Counted from the first letter of the stretch, positions 17,136 to 27,951 are shown. The stretch: 64,000 nucleotides of DNA from DATFVA01 sp963800255 (GCA_963800255.1 CAWDAK010000023.1:42796-106795); one strand, 5' to 3'. Translations and numbers: made by a program. The notes: a model not told the origin generated them from the sequence alone.

Positions 17136-18620
17136 TTAAAATACACTGGAAAGCCGTTGTTTCATAATGGCTATTTTCTCTATTACTTGTTTCTGCCCTT
17201 TAAAATCTCTCTCAGCATTCATGATCAACTTATTTGCTTTTTCTAATTCTCCCTTTTTCAAATAGAGTGAAATAAGATAAAAAAATACCGCAGGATCGCT
17301 CTCCTTTTCCAATACTTTATTAAACTGTTCTTCTGCTCTCTCTAATTGATTTGCTTCCAGAAGATGCAGCCCATAAAGAGTCATTATACTGTTATCCTCA
17401 GGAAATTTTTGGTTAATAATCTCAAGTAAAGTCAGATTATTTGTGTTCATTTGCAGCTTTATCAGACCAAGAACTACAGATACATTTGAGGCAGTAATTT
17501 CTTCCAAATACTGTTCAGGATGCTGTAGCTGTTTTTTGTTTAACAGCAGGTCGATCAATTCATAATATGTTCCCCCAACTTTTGTTTCAACTGTTCTATA
17601 CAGATTAAAAAAATAATTAAACAAAGATATGTTGCCAATCCTGGGCAATATTCAGGCATTCGCGAATTATGTCTGATTCATTAAGATAAATAGACTGAAA
17701 TGTATTGCCTTTATTTTCTATTTTGTTTCTATTAACCCTGTAAGCTTGAAGACAATCTTTTTCAGCTCCTGCCGGGTCATTGAGTTTCACTTTAAGTTTA
17801 GCAGATACTAATAATGGAAGTGGCTGAGTTCGGATCAGCTTCAAGACTTTTATTTATCAGCTCCAAAGCTTTCTCCAGTTTCGATTCTCGGCTTCGATTA
17901 CAGATAAATATCTGTATGCAACAGATTTATATTCGTCAATCAAATTATCATCGGTAAGGCATTATTGTAAAATAATCTACAGCTTCGGATTCCTTTTTAA
18001 GGATCCCGTAAGTTTGTCCCAGCTGGTATGCAAGATATGAGGATGGGTTGACTCTAAATTCTTTTAAAAGTATTTCAAGATTACGCTCAGCTTTTTTTTC
18101 TAATTCATTTTGTGAAATACTATATCCCAGGTGACGATTTGAATACCGGAATCAGCAATAGCTATATTATGAGCTCTGAGTGAAGGTTCAATCTGTTCAT
18201 GCACTTTTCCGGATAAACCTTATATCCGGGTCTATTGGGAAACAATCTGACATATTTCATCAGAGAGGGACGATGGTTCACTTCATCCCTGATTTTCGAT
18301 TTTGCAGTAATATCCTCTGGGTTTTTTTCTGATTAATCTTTTTAGTTCATCAACGAAGATTTTGATAATCTTTCATCAGCATCAAGATATAGGACCCAAT
18401 CTCCTGTTGATTTTTCAAGTGCATAATTCCTTGCAGCACTAAAATCATTTATCCAGGTATAGTGAAATAACTTTGCATTATATTCTTGGGCTATTTCAAT
18501 AGTATGGTCTGTTGAACCAGTATCCACAATGACTATTTCGTCTGCGACACCTCTAACAGACTTAAGACAGTCTTCAAGATATTTTTCTTCATTTTTAACA
18601 ATCATGCTTAGCGTTAGCAT
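17136..18620 (-). pseudogene. GT2 glycosyltransferase with C-terminal TPR region, many frameshifts
   Basis: From the ATG at 18620 the frame reads MLTLSMIVKNEEKYLEDCL, then EIVIVDTGSTDHTIEIAQ and GDWVLYLDADERL: a GT-A family 2 fold with DxD-type LDADE. After an indel near 18355 it continues with DELKRLIRKKPRGYY and SLMKYVRLFPNRPGY. TPR helices follow across several more indels, the last open piece being 17136-17648 (LLEANQLERAEEQFNKVLEK). I count at least eight shifts in 1.5 kb, including both gains and losses. The intact form would be a sugar transferase whose TPR tail binds protein. Next to fliC, flagellin glycosylation is a reasonable inference. Confidence 0.7.
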
Positions 18621-18630
18621 AAGACTAAGC

Positions 18631-21485
18631 TCAGTAATCAAATTTTTTATTCTATCAAACAAATTGGCTGCAGTATTTTTCCAGGTAAACATTTTCATAT
18701 CCTCAGCTGCATTTACTCCTAATGCCTGAAGCTCAGATCGATTATAATATGCCTCCTCAATCCTTTCAATGATCTCATCTATTGCTGTCTCTTCCCATTC
18801 TGAAATAAGATGTCATTATCGTTATAGAACAATCGATAATTCTTTAACTCGGTAAGCAAAAGCGAATTATCTTCTGTAAAATATCTTTATGCCCTGAATT
18901 ATAATGAGGCTATAACAGGCTTGCCGCAAGCCATATATTCCATCATCACCAGATTCGTACCCGCCTTCGCACCTGTTCGGGAAAAGTCCGATGTCTGTTT
19001 TTGCATAAATATCCGGTAAGTTTTGGTGCGGCAATAATAGGAAGAGTGATAATTCTAGTTCTATCAAGTCCATTAATACCTGTAGATATGTTCCATCATC
19101 TTCTGCCAATTCCCATTAATTAACTCAAAATTGATGTATTTTGAGTTGAACTTTGCATTGTATTGAAAGAAGCCGGGAAATAATTATACCAGGCATTTAA
19201 TAGTATAATATCTCTGAATTTTTCCTGGAGTATTTTAATTGCTTTTAATACCAGGTCATGTCCTTTTCGCAATTCGAATTTACCCCCGGAAAAGACCACA
19301 AAAAAATCTTTACGTGTTTTGTTTCTTTCTTATTAAAAAGACGGGATCGATTCCCTGGAACAGGATATCAGCGTTATAGATACCGGCTTCGAGCATTTTA
19401 TTTTTACACCACGATGAACCGGCAAAAATAATGTCATAATCATTGGAATTTTCAACTGTCTTTTTATTAAGAATATTTTCAAAAAAAGTATAGCCAAGGT
19501 TTTTATCAGCCCTAATTTTGTAATCGAATTAAAGTCTATATTTACGATCGCATTAAAGATCATCCCATTAACTTTATCAAGCTGAACATTCAGTTCTCAA
19601 CATCTATAGTTTTAATAAAATTCCTGAGTTCCTTTCTAAGATACTTGCTGCAAACTCCCCATCCGAAATTTTCTCCTGATGACAACCCAAGGTATAGGAC
19701 ATCATGTCCTGGTCTTTTTTCTTTCACTATCTGTTTGTTAGACCCGCTGTTATCCATTAGCCTATGACTTTTAACAATTTCATTTTTTAGTTCTCTTTCA
19801 ATTTTTTCAAAAACCTCACGCCAATTTCCTGGTTCAGATTGCCTGAAAAGTCGCATAGTAGGATACCATTGGGTGGTCTCCCCCTCTGTTAGCCATCTCC
19901 AATCGGGAATGAAAGGAAGTAAAAGCCAAACTTTTTTACCCATGGCTCCGGCTAAATGAGCGACAGAAGTATCTACCGAAATAACAAGGTCAAGGTTTTC
20001 TATCATTGCGGCAGTTTGAGCAAAATCATTGAGCCCTTTGCTATCAAGATCCAAAATCGGCAGAGCTATTTTCTTTATCTGCTTAACAGGCTCTCCCTTT
20101 TGCAATGAGCAAAAAAATGTTCCATCGATCTCAAGCAGTCTCTTAAAATCCTTTAAGGTGCAAGAGCGGTTTTTATCATTTGTATGTTTAGGATTCCCTG
20201 CCCAGGCTATGCCGATTTTGTATGCACGGTTTTCTCTAACAGCTTTTCCTAATGCGGCTGAGAGTTCAGAATGAGCATTTAGGTAAGGTATTTTGCAAGG
20301 AATCGAGGTCAAGTTTGTATTAAAATATAAAGGGAGACTAAGGAGAGATATCTGATAATCATAAGGAATCCCGGGCTCGGATGTATAACTACTTCTGGGA
20401 ATAATGATATCACAAAATGTTAAGTCTCGATATAAGAAGTAAAGTCTGGGATCGCATTCGAATACAATTTTACAACCTTTTTTTTTCAATAACTCAAGAT
20501 AACGGACAAAATGTATTGAATCACCCAGTCCCTGTTCATCATATACAAAAATAGTTTTTCCAGTTATTTCCAGATCTTTAAGTTCATCACCTTTTAATAC
20601 CCTTTTTATAAAATCTTTACGTTCTTTCCGGGCCTCATAATTAATCCAGCCTTCTTCGTATTGTCCATTCAAAAGCTGTATGTGAGCTAAATTGTATCTT
20701 ATTAAATGATTTTCATCGATGCTAAGCGCCCGTATACAGAGTTCAACAGCTTCTTGAAACTGTTTTCTCCCCGCCTTTTCCACTGCAAGGTTGGTTATTA
20801 ATGCTGCAGTATTCTCGTTTGAGGTTACTTTAGCTAATAATTCTGATATTTCATTTTTACTACAAAAATCTGTACTTGATTCGAATGCCTTTCTGAGGTA
20901 ATTAACTGATTCCTCTGCGTAATTTAGTTTTATACAGGCTGCAGCAGCATTAGTATAATAATCAGGATTCATCGGATTGCATGTTATGGCTTTCTTATAA
21001 GCTTCTAATGCTTCAATGGTCCTTCCCGTATCCAGCAATATAGAGGCAATATTATTCCAGGCATCACCATTTCCGGGATCCAATTCTATGATTTTTTTTA
21101 AATAAGTCTCGGATGTTGATGGTTTCTTCTTCGCCTTATATATGCATGCAAGATTAAGCAGTGAGTTAAAATAGTTTGGATCTAACCCTAGACAATACTC
21201 ATACCAATGAATTGCCTCGTCCAGATCATGCAGGTGCTGATATGCTAAACCGAGGTTGTATGCTGCGGTAATATGCCCGGGATTTAGAAGCATCACTTTC
21301 CCCAGATAAAGTACTGCTGTTTCATAATCCTTTTGATTAAGTTTGATTATTCCAAGAAAATTATACGCATCATAATCGAGTTGGTTTTCACAGGTAAAGT
21401 TTATCAGAATTCTTTCGGCTTCTTCAAACTTTGAAGCAGTAAATAGATTTACGGCCTCCTGGTAAGGATCAGTTATTGGGATCAT
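18631..21485 (-). pseudogene. TPR-GT9-like-GT4 glycosyltransferase fusion, 3' third frameshifted
   Basis: The 5' part (19590-21485, 631 codons) is open. It has about six TPR units (for example AAYNLGLAYQHLHDLDEAIH), then a GT9/heptosyltransferase-like domain with KIGIAWAGNPKHTNDKNRSC and SVDTSVAHLAGAMGKKVWLL. The frame breaks at 19590 within a following GT4-type domain. In shifting frames one can still read DIIFAGSSWCKNKMLEAGIY, FVVFSGGKFELRKGHDLV and, near the end, EIIERIEEAYYNRSELQALG and MFTWKNTAANLFDRI. The TGA at 18631 is the likely original end. The ATG at 21485 overlaps the stop of the TPR gene upstream. TPR-GT9 proteins of this kind often neighbour flagellin genes. Confidence 0.72.
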
Positions 21486-21952
21486 CCTGCAAGCACTAAT
21501 GAGTTATCTGTTTCCTTAAGGCACAAAATCGAGTTAACTTTTTTGAGCCCTTCTTCCGCCATCTTATTTTCAGGGTTGTTTTTCACAGCCCATTCAAACA
21601 TAACTTTTGCTTCCCTATCCATTCCATCAAGATAAAAAGTTTCACCCAGCCCGGTACATGCTTGTGAAGACCCGGGATCAAGCTGTAAAGCGTTCTCAAA
21701 ACATTGCCGTGCTTTTGCAGGATCATTGAGCCCCAGGTAGTTAAATCCTTTAAGATTTTCATATACACAAATCAGAGTATTTTCACCACCATCTTCGAAA
21801 TTAGCGTAGAAAAGATCCTTAGTCTGTTCAAGTGCATCTATAGCTTTCTCGTATGCTTTCAATGAAAATAGCTTGTATACTTTGTTTAATATTTCGTTCA
21901 ATACATCATCCAGATTTGAAGATTTTTGATTACAAGGTAGAGTCTGTCTCAT
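21482..21952 (-). CDS. TPR protein (156 aa)
   Basis: A small soluble helical protein with three or so TPR-like units, clearest in AKARQCFENALQLDPGSSQA and AKVMFEWAVKNNPENK. It has no signal peptide or other domain. Its C-terminal two thirds resemble the broken gene just upstream, including the ending KKVNSIL versus KNIDSIL, so the two are tandem paralogues. The start overlaps the upstream stop by about 20 bp, and the stop overlaps the start of the next gene by 4 bp. A scaffold role for the neighbouring glycosyltransferases is a guess. Confidence 0.7.
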   Translation of the reverse strand: MRQTLPCNQKSSNLDDVLNEILNKVYKLFSLKAYEKAIDALEQTKDLFYANFEDGGENTLICVYENLKGFNYLGLNDPAKARQCFENALQLDPGSSQACTGLGETFYLDGMDREAKVMFEWAVKNNPENKMAEEGLKKVNSILCLKETDNSLVLAG

Positions 21953-22384
21953 TCAAAATAGAATCAATATTCTTTAACCTCTTAATGGCTGTCTCATTAG
22001 CTGAGTCAAACTTCACCGAAAATTCAAACATTTTTTTCGCAGAATCATAATTTCCAGTCACATAAAAAATCTCAGCTAGTCCTGGCAAGCAGCAGATGAT
22101 TCAGGGTCAGCATTAAGGGCTTTTTCAAAAAATATTCTTGCTGAATCATAATCCTGAATCAACAGAGCACAGATTTCCTGCAATATTAGTTAATTTCTCC
22201 AGAATCGGTGTTACAATACTTTCGCTTGTTCACCATCAAAATTATCAAGGAGTTGTATAATCTTTCTCAGGGCAGCTTCATATTCTTTTTCTTCAATAAA
22301 AATAAGCATCCTCTTATAGCTTATTGTCCATTCGTCATTCGGTTCCAATACTTGGCTGTTCCTTATGTAATTATAGGATTTCAT
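21930..22384 (-). pseudogene. TPR protein paralogue, frameshifted (about 150 aa)
   Basis: The ATG at 22384 overlaps the TGA of the large glycosyltransferase gene (ATGA). The first frame reads MKSYNYIRNSQVLEPNDEWT and EYEAALRKIIQLLDNFDGEQ. After a shift near 22212 come TPILEKLTNIAGNL and then ARIFFEKALNADPESSAAC. After another, AEIFYVTGNYDSAKKMFEFS and ending NETDSTL at the stop 21930. At least three single-base shifts are needed. It is a tandem copy of the intact TPR gene downstream. Confidence 0.6.
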
Positions 22385-25300
22385 TCACATGATTTCTCTT
22401 CAGAAAGGAATTCATTAATTATTTTAAGCATTTCCTCTCCACTATTTTTCCTGGATCTTTCTTCTGCAGTTTTTATACCAGCTTCTATGAGTTGATTTCG
22501 TAATTCCGGATTATCTATGAGCCTAATAAGACTCTTTGCAATGCTTTCAGGAGATTTTACTGGTACCAGCATAGAATTTACTCCATCTACACAATACTCT
22601 TTCGCCCCATCTGTTTCGGTACAAATTACTACGGTTCCGGATGACATTGCTTCAAGCGGCGGCAGAGGTATTGAGTCATAGTGTGAAGCATAAATTAAAA
22701 TATCAGCATTTCCGTATAATTTCGTTTTCATTTCATTCGAAGGTGTGACATAAAATTCGCATGGATAATCTTTAAATATTTCTTTTCCGGAATTCGATAT
22801 TCTGATTATTTCTATTTTATCATTATAGTCACCAAGGTATTCCAGGCTTTCCCTAATATCAGCGATGCCTTTAAAGGAAAGGGGTTCAAGTTCATTTCCT
22901 ATGATATCCGGACCAACTATCAATACCCTTAGCTTTTCTCCAACTTCCCTTCTATTTATTGATGGTTTAAAAAGGTTCCTATCAACAGTTACAGGCAGTA
23001 TAGCATCGGCTTTTCGTTTATATTTTTGTTTAACTGCTTTGGCAAGGTTAGAGGAATTGGGCACAAACTTAATACCTTCATATAAATATGATAAGCTTGA
23101 TATCTTTTTCATCTTTTCCTTAATCTGTCTTAATTCATCTCTCATCCTGGATATAGATTCATCTTCAAATACAAACTGGTCTCCCTGGGCATAATAAATT
23201 TTAAGTTTAGCATCTACATTTAATAATTCGTGAGTATTAAGGAAATATGTGCTAATGACTACATCACTTTCAGGGACATAAAGAGCCATTGGATCATTTT
23301 GTTCCACTTTAATTAAATTAGCTTTCAAGTTGAACCAATCCGGTTTATCGGTATAAGTAACTATGTTAACGTTCAATCCTGCTTCCACTAACTGGTTAGC
23401 CTGGTTCAGTAAAGTCTGATTTCCTCCTGTCACCCCAAGTATGCTGTTGATAAGATAAGTAATTGTAAGCGATTTTTTATTCACTATTTCTCTTGCGGCA
23501 TTTATGGTTTCGTCAGAATATAATGCCTGATGGTTGAGGACAATAGTAGCAAAAAGTTTTTCTCTTTTTTTATTCGAATCGGTGAGCATGCTGGTATTTC
23601 TTTTCCGGTAATTGAATAAAGTTTCATTAATTCTATACCCCAGCCATCCTTTCTCAACAGCACCAATCCAGAAGTTCCAGTCTTCATATCCTTCTTTCAT
23701 CTTCTCATTATAACCGTTAACCTGCTCCCAGACCTCTTTTATCACAAGTGAACATACACAGACGATATTATCCCGATTGATCAAAGTTTCAGCATTGAAT
23801 TCTGGCAGGATAAAAACGTCTGAACGATTACCGAAATGCTGGATATTTGAATAAACGAAACCAACCTTTGGGTGCATCTCAATAATTTTCAAGGTCTTTT
23901 CAATGAAATCATTTTTCAATTTATCATCCGCATCAAGAGGAATAAAATATTCACCTTTAGCTATTGAAATGCCTGCATTCCTTGCAGAAGATAATCCTCC
24001 ATTAACCTTTTCTAACAATCTGATTTTTTTGCCCGAATAATGAGAGATCAGCTTATTAGCGATTTCCGTTGTTTTATCTTTGCTGCCATCATTTACTATT
24101 ATACATTCCCAATTAGCATATGTCTGAACTGCGACGCTACTAACAGCCTCCTCTAAAAATTCAGCCTGGTTGTAGCAGGGAATAATAACCGAAACTAAAG
24201 TATGCGATTGGATATCAGAATCTTTTTCATTGTCGCTAGCAGAAGTTTGATTATGGAGACTAACGTTATTGACCTTTTCAAATTTTAATACTACTTCCTG
24301 GTGGCAAGCAAGTGGCACGAAATTATTGTACGAATTAATATCCAGGCGTAATCCTTGTCCATAATATTCTGCAAGGTTTTCAATTGAGTAACCAGCTTTA
24401 CTACCTGAACGATTTGAATATTCATTCTGAACTTTATTAATAGGAACACAGAATGTTACTGAAGTATTACTACAAATTAAATACGGTTTATTGCTTGCAA
24501 ATAATCTTTTGGATGCGTTTAACATCGCTTCGAGGGTGTTTGGATTTTTATAATTCTCCAGGCTTAATAATTTAATTAAATCGGATGTTCTGTAAACTGA
24601 ACTGGATACTTCAATAGGATAATTAAAATCATATTCCGCTTCTGTCCAATTAAATTCAAAAGAATTATCTCCTATTTCTCTGAATGCAGGAATTTTCTGA
24701 TCTTTAGCTAATGAGTAGCAATATCTTGTATTTTTCCCTAACCTTAAGGAGTACCCTACAGCCGAGCTATTCTGCTCGAGGAGATTGACAATATTCTTTA
24801 ATGAAAAGTCCCTTACAATAATATTATCATCAACTAAGAATAAAACAAATTCAGACGGGTTAACTGCCGTTAACAAATTTTGTTTGAAATTAATCTCCTC
24901 TTGAAAATAAATATTTGTATATCCCGAGTATTGATTTATTAATTGAGAGTATAATTCCTGAAATTTTTCGGTTGATGTCTTAAAGATTACAACAATATTC
25001 GATTCGAGGAAATCTGAACAGTGAAGAATATATGACTTTAGCACACCGTCAAGCTGTAACGGTCTGTCTTTGCTGAAAATAATAGTTAAAATATTTGATA
25101 TCTTTTCTTTTTTTTCAATACTTCTTGTGTATATAAGATTCAACTTATTATATAATTCATTAAGCGAAGGATGTATTGATTTTTTAACCTTTATTTTTTC
25201 TAAATAACATTCCAATTCGTCCGGAGAATTATTCTCAACGAGTAAAAGTGCTGCCTTAATGTTTGACTCGATATCATCCGTGTTTCTGTTGATATCAATA

Positions 25301-25962
25301 TCCAGCTTATTTTTTATATTTCTCCAATTACCTTTTCTTATATAATCAGCAAAAGCTTCTGTATCATTTTCTGCGACACATTTATCCAACAAGTTTCTCT
25401 CAGGCAAACTGACTGAGCTATTTCTCTCTAATAAATCATAAAACTTGATTAGAGAAGGATTTGATCTTAACTGATTAATAATGAAGGAGATGTGTTTAAT
25501 CTTATCAGGTCTCGACTCATACCAGTCAATAAATTCTAGATAACGGAAGACAAGCTCATCTTCTTCATCCAATATAAATACTTTGTAACTCTTATCATTA
25601 TAAAAACATTCGATATGCTGTCTTTTTCTTATTATATTATTAAAGTATTCTTCCCGTATAACTACATTCTTATACATTCTGAAATCTTCGTATAAGTCGA
25701 AACGGAATTCAATCTTCTTTTCCCATATAAAATCAATATAAGAGTGTTGATCTAATTTGTTAGTCACTCTTATTTCATACCCATTCTCAAGATATTTATC
25801 ACCTACCGCAAATATTCTTTCTGCAACGCTGTTTATATCTTTGATGAATATATCAATATCACTTCCGGACTTATAATCATCTAAAGTATCGTACTTCATT
25901 ATCGCATATGATTCTGATTTCAGATTGTAGAAGAATTCTTTTAAGTCTAATTTTTTATACAT
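22381..25962 (-). CDS. Giant multi-domain glycosyltransferase (1193 aa): NTase-like, GT, GT2, GT4
   Basis: Domains in order: (1) a nucleotidyltransferase-like head with GSDIDIF at 33-39. (2) From about 295, a Rossmann-type transferase-like region starting ILTIIFSKDRPLQLDGVL. (3) From about 590, a GT2 domain: LVSVIIPCYNQAEFLEEAV, CIIVNDGSKDKT, then the metal-binding region FIPLDADDKL and YEDWNFWI. (4) From about 845, a GT4 domain: ITYLINSILGVTGGNQTLL, then DILIYASHYDSIPLPPLEAM. No membrane segments are visible, so it should act on nucleotide-sugar donors in the cytoplasm. The frame is intact over 3.6 kb, in contrast to its downstream neighbours. The acceptor may be flagellin, a lipid carrier or another surface glycan. 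Confidence 0.85.
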   Translation of the reverse strand: MYKKLDLKEFFYNLKSESYAIMKYDTLDDYKSGSDIDIFIKDINSVAERIFAVGDKYLENGYEIRVTNKLDQHSYIDFIWEKKIEFRFDLYEDFRMYKNVVIREEYFNNIIRKRQHIECFYNDKSYKVFILDEEDELVFRYLEFIDWYESRPDKIKHISFIINQLRSNPSLIKFYDLLERNSSVSLPERNLLDKCVAENDTEAFADYIRKGNWRNIKNKLDIDINRNTDDIESNIKAALLLVENNSPDELECYLEKIKVKKSIHPSLNELYNKLNLIYTRSIEKKEKISNILTIIFSKDRPLQLDGVLKSYILHCSDFLESNIVVIFKTSTEKFQELYSQLINQYSGYTNIYFQEEINFKQNLLTAVNPSEFVLFLVDDNIIVRDFSLKNIVNLLEQNSSAVGYSLRLGKNTRYCYSLAKDQKIPAFREIGDNSFEFNWTEAEYDFNYPIEVSSSVYRTSDLIKLLSLENYKNPNTLEAMLNASKRLFASNKPYLICSNTSVTFCVPINKVQNEYSNRSGSKAGYSIENLAEYYGQGLRLDINSYNNFVPLACHQEVVLKFEKVNNVSLHNQTSASDNEKDSDIQSHTLVSVIIPCYNQAEFLEEAVSSVAVQTYANWECIIVNDGSKDKTTEIANKLISHYSGKKIRLLEKVNGGLSSARNAGISIAKGEYFIPLDADDKLKNDFIEKTLKIIEMHPKVGFVYSNIQHFGNRSDVFILPEFNAETLINRDNIVCVCSLVIKEVWEQVNGYNEKMKEGYEDWNFWIGAVEKGWLGYRINETLFNYRKRNTSMLTDSNKKREKLFATIVLNHQALYSDETINAAREIVNKKSLTITYLINSILGVTGGNQTLLNQANQLVEAGLNVNIVTYTDKPDWFNLKANLIKVEQNDPMALYVPESDVVISTYFLNTHELLNVDAKLKIYYAQGDQFVFEDESISRMRDELRQIKEKMKKISSLSYLYEGIKFVPNSSNLAKAVKQKYKRKADAILPVTVDRNLFKPSINRREVGEKLRVLIVGPDIIGNELEPLSFKGIADIRESLEYLGDYNDKIEIIRISNSGKEIFKDYPCEFYVTPSNEMKTKLYGNADILIYASHYDSIPLPPLEAMSSGTVVICTETDGAKEYCVDGVNSMLVPVKSPESIAKSLIRLIDNPELRNQLIEAGIKTAEERSRKNSGEEMLKIINEFLSEEKSCE

Positions 25963-26002
25963 AAATATTTTTATAATAATGATTTCTTTATTTTGTTAGA
26001 AC

Positions 26003-27823
26003 CTATACATTCAAAACTGCACTTGTAACCAGTGTATCTTCTTTACTCTTTAATATCGCCGCCCGGTGAACCCCATCCCATATTTTGTAATTGCCGTTTT
26101 CCAGGGGTTCAAGCAAAATGTAATTCCCTTTCAACATATAACTTGCATAATTAAATTCGCCTATAAGTCTATCAAAGGCTTGGGGATTGTGATCATCTGT
26201 CAATAACGAACCGCTATACTTATTATAATATTCTTCATATTCCGATTTATTCCCTTTCAGATATTTGTAATGCGGAGTTTCCTGGATTGGAACAATATCA
26301 AGTGTACAATCAGACGCTTCTCCCGTAATAATACTGCAATAAATCTTATTCAAATCAACCTTTTTTAAGGTGAAATTATTTATAACTGGCATATGATGAG
26401 GAAGGTTAAGGAACCTGTTACTGGCTGATTTATAATAATCAAGAGTACCGAAATTTAACAGCTTTAATAAATGTTCAGTTTGGGATTCATAGTCGGAAGC
26501 GTGAATTATATGTTCTTCCGTTCTCTGAGAATCTATGCGAGGATTATACTTATTCCTCAAAATTTCTTTGATGATCTTAATTTTCTCACATTGAATATGC
26601 CTGAACTGGCCTTTCCCGAAATATTTCTCCCTCGGAGATAGGTTTTTCACGATGATAACCTCGATCTCCGGTCTGGTTTTTAGCAAATACCTGGTTTTAG
26701 CAATAAGATGCTCCCACGGAACAGCATCAGTTTCATACAATTTAACTATAAAGTCTTTTATACTTTCCAGTTTATGATGGGTAATGCTTAATAATTGCAG
26801 ACTGCGGTCTGATCTGAGGAATTGCAGAATTTCATTTTTATATTGGAGACCATTTCCCCATATTATAAAATAATCTATTCGAGGTTCGCATACTATATGT
26901 TCCTGTTCATCACTAAGTTGTGAAAGGACAGTATACCGCGCTTTAACTTCGTGATTTTCAGGATGTTCTGATAACAGTTTTGTAAGTAAAACTTTCTTTT
27001 CATTCAGGTTGTTATCTTCACTTAAAGAATCCATAAATCTAAGTGATTCATTTATTTTTGTATTTTTTGCAATAAGATTTGTATCCTCGGATAGTACTTC
27101 CAAAGGTGCGCAATTTTTATTTTGCACTGGATCCAAATCATTACGCAAGTAAACAGTGTTTGTTAAATCTTTATAGACTGGTCGATAATTGTTTCTCTCA
27201 AAATATTCGATCAGATTTTTGCAATTAAGCCATTCATGAGGATAATTTGGATTATTATCATGCAATTCAATGACCACGATTTTCGGATTCCATTTCTTTA
27301 GATTGAAATCCTTTAATGCATTCCATTCATAGCCTTCTACATCAATACTCATTAACTCAAATTCAGCTGGAGCATTGCACTCTGTAAGTATATCCTCTAA
27401 TTTTTTTTGTTGGACTTTTTCCCATTCATCATTATGGTAGCCTTTGGACCAATCTAGTGAATTAAATCTGTCAATCATTTCATTCGAAATGGTGGATAGA
27501 GGTCCCCCTTTACTAATTTGTATTAATTTATCCTCATCCCCTACAGCAAGGTTTAAAACTTTTACATCATTATTTTTATGGCGAAAAGTACATTTTTGAA
27601 AATACTCAAGGATCGGTTCAATATAGATTCCTTTCCATCCCATATCAGCTAAACCCGCTGTATTACTCACATATTCCCCGTCAAAAGCTCCGAACTCTAC
27701 AAAAAAACCTTCCTTTTTATAACCAAGAAACATTTTTAATAATTCTGGAAGTTCTTTTATCTGGCAGGATGAGGAGAGTTTGTATTCATCTGAGTTCATT
27801 TCTTTCAAATCTATGCCTTCCAT
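26003..27823 (-). CDS. FkbM-type methyltransferase fused to a C-terminal DGxHR (ParB/Srx-like) domain, 606 aa
   Basis: Residues about 30-240 form an FkbM/Methyltransf_21 domain: FFVEFGAFDGEYVSNTAGL is the SAM-binding start, and LMSIDVEGYEWNAL is the family's acidic motif. A linker of weak character follows. The region from about 320 (DYFIIWGNGLQYKNEIL) through HIIHASDYESQTEHLLK is one I do not recognise. The last 60 residues end in YKIWDGVHRAAILK, whose DG-x-HR pattern is typical of ParB-fold proteins, including small-molecule serine kinases. The first ATG is 27823 (27826 is TTG). It heads the glycan gene run; the 27824-28000 gap should hold its promoter, but I see no clear one. Confidence 0.78.
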   Translation of the reverse strand: MEGIDLKEMNSDEYKLSSSCQIKELPELLKMFLGYKKEGFFVEFGAFDGEYVSNTAGLADMGWKGIYIEPILEYFQKCTFRHKNNDVKVLNLAVGDEDKLIQISKGGPLSTISNEMIDRFNSLDWSKGYHNDEWEKVQQKKLEDILTECNAPAEFELMSIDVEGYEWNALKDFNLKKWNPKIVVIELHDNNPNYPHEWLNCKNLIEYFERNNYRPVYKDLTNTVYLRNDLDPVQNKNCAPLEVLSEDTNLIAKNTKINESLRFMDSLSEDNNLNEKKVLLTKLLSEHPENHEVKARYTVLSQLSDEQEHIVCEPRIDYFIIWGNGLQYKNEILQFLRSDRSLQLLSITHHKLESIKDFIVKLYETDAVPWEHLIAKTRYLLKTRPEIEVIIVKNLSPREKYFGKGQFRHIQCEKIKIIKEILRNKYNPRIDSQRTEEHIIHASDYESQTEHLLKLLNFGTLDYYKSASNRFLNLPHHMPVINNFTLKKVDLNKIYCSIITGEASDCTLDIVPIQETPHYKYLKGNKSEYEEYYNKYSGSLLTDDHNPQAFDRLIGEFNYASYMLKGNYILLEPLENGNYKIWDGVHRAAILKSKEDTLVTSAVLNV

Positions 27824-27951
27824 CAAGCTATTAAATGATAATTAATATTTATTGTACGTATTACATTTAGTTGAAAAAATACATATCTCTTACTCGAAAT
27901 TCATACCAATGATTTTATTGGGCTTTCCGGATGGTATTGTGAACTTTATTA

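Noticed and set aside
18781..18840. CGATAA-like hexamers inside the glycosyltransferase remnant as promoters
   Set aside because: No TAAA box lies at the required distance, and they fall within conserved coding sequence far from a gene start.
16192..22400. Insertion-sequence or phage disruption as the cause of the broken genes
   Set aside because: No transposase, integrase, terminal inverted repeats or target duplications are visible. All lesions are single-base shifts.
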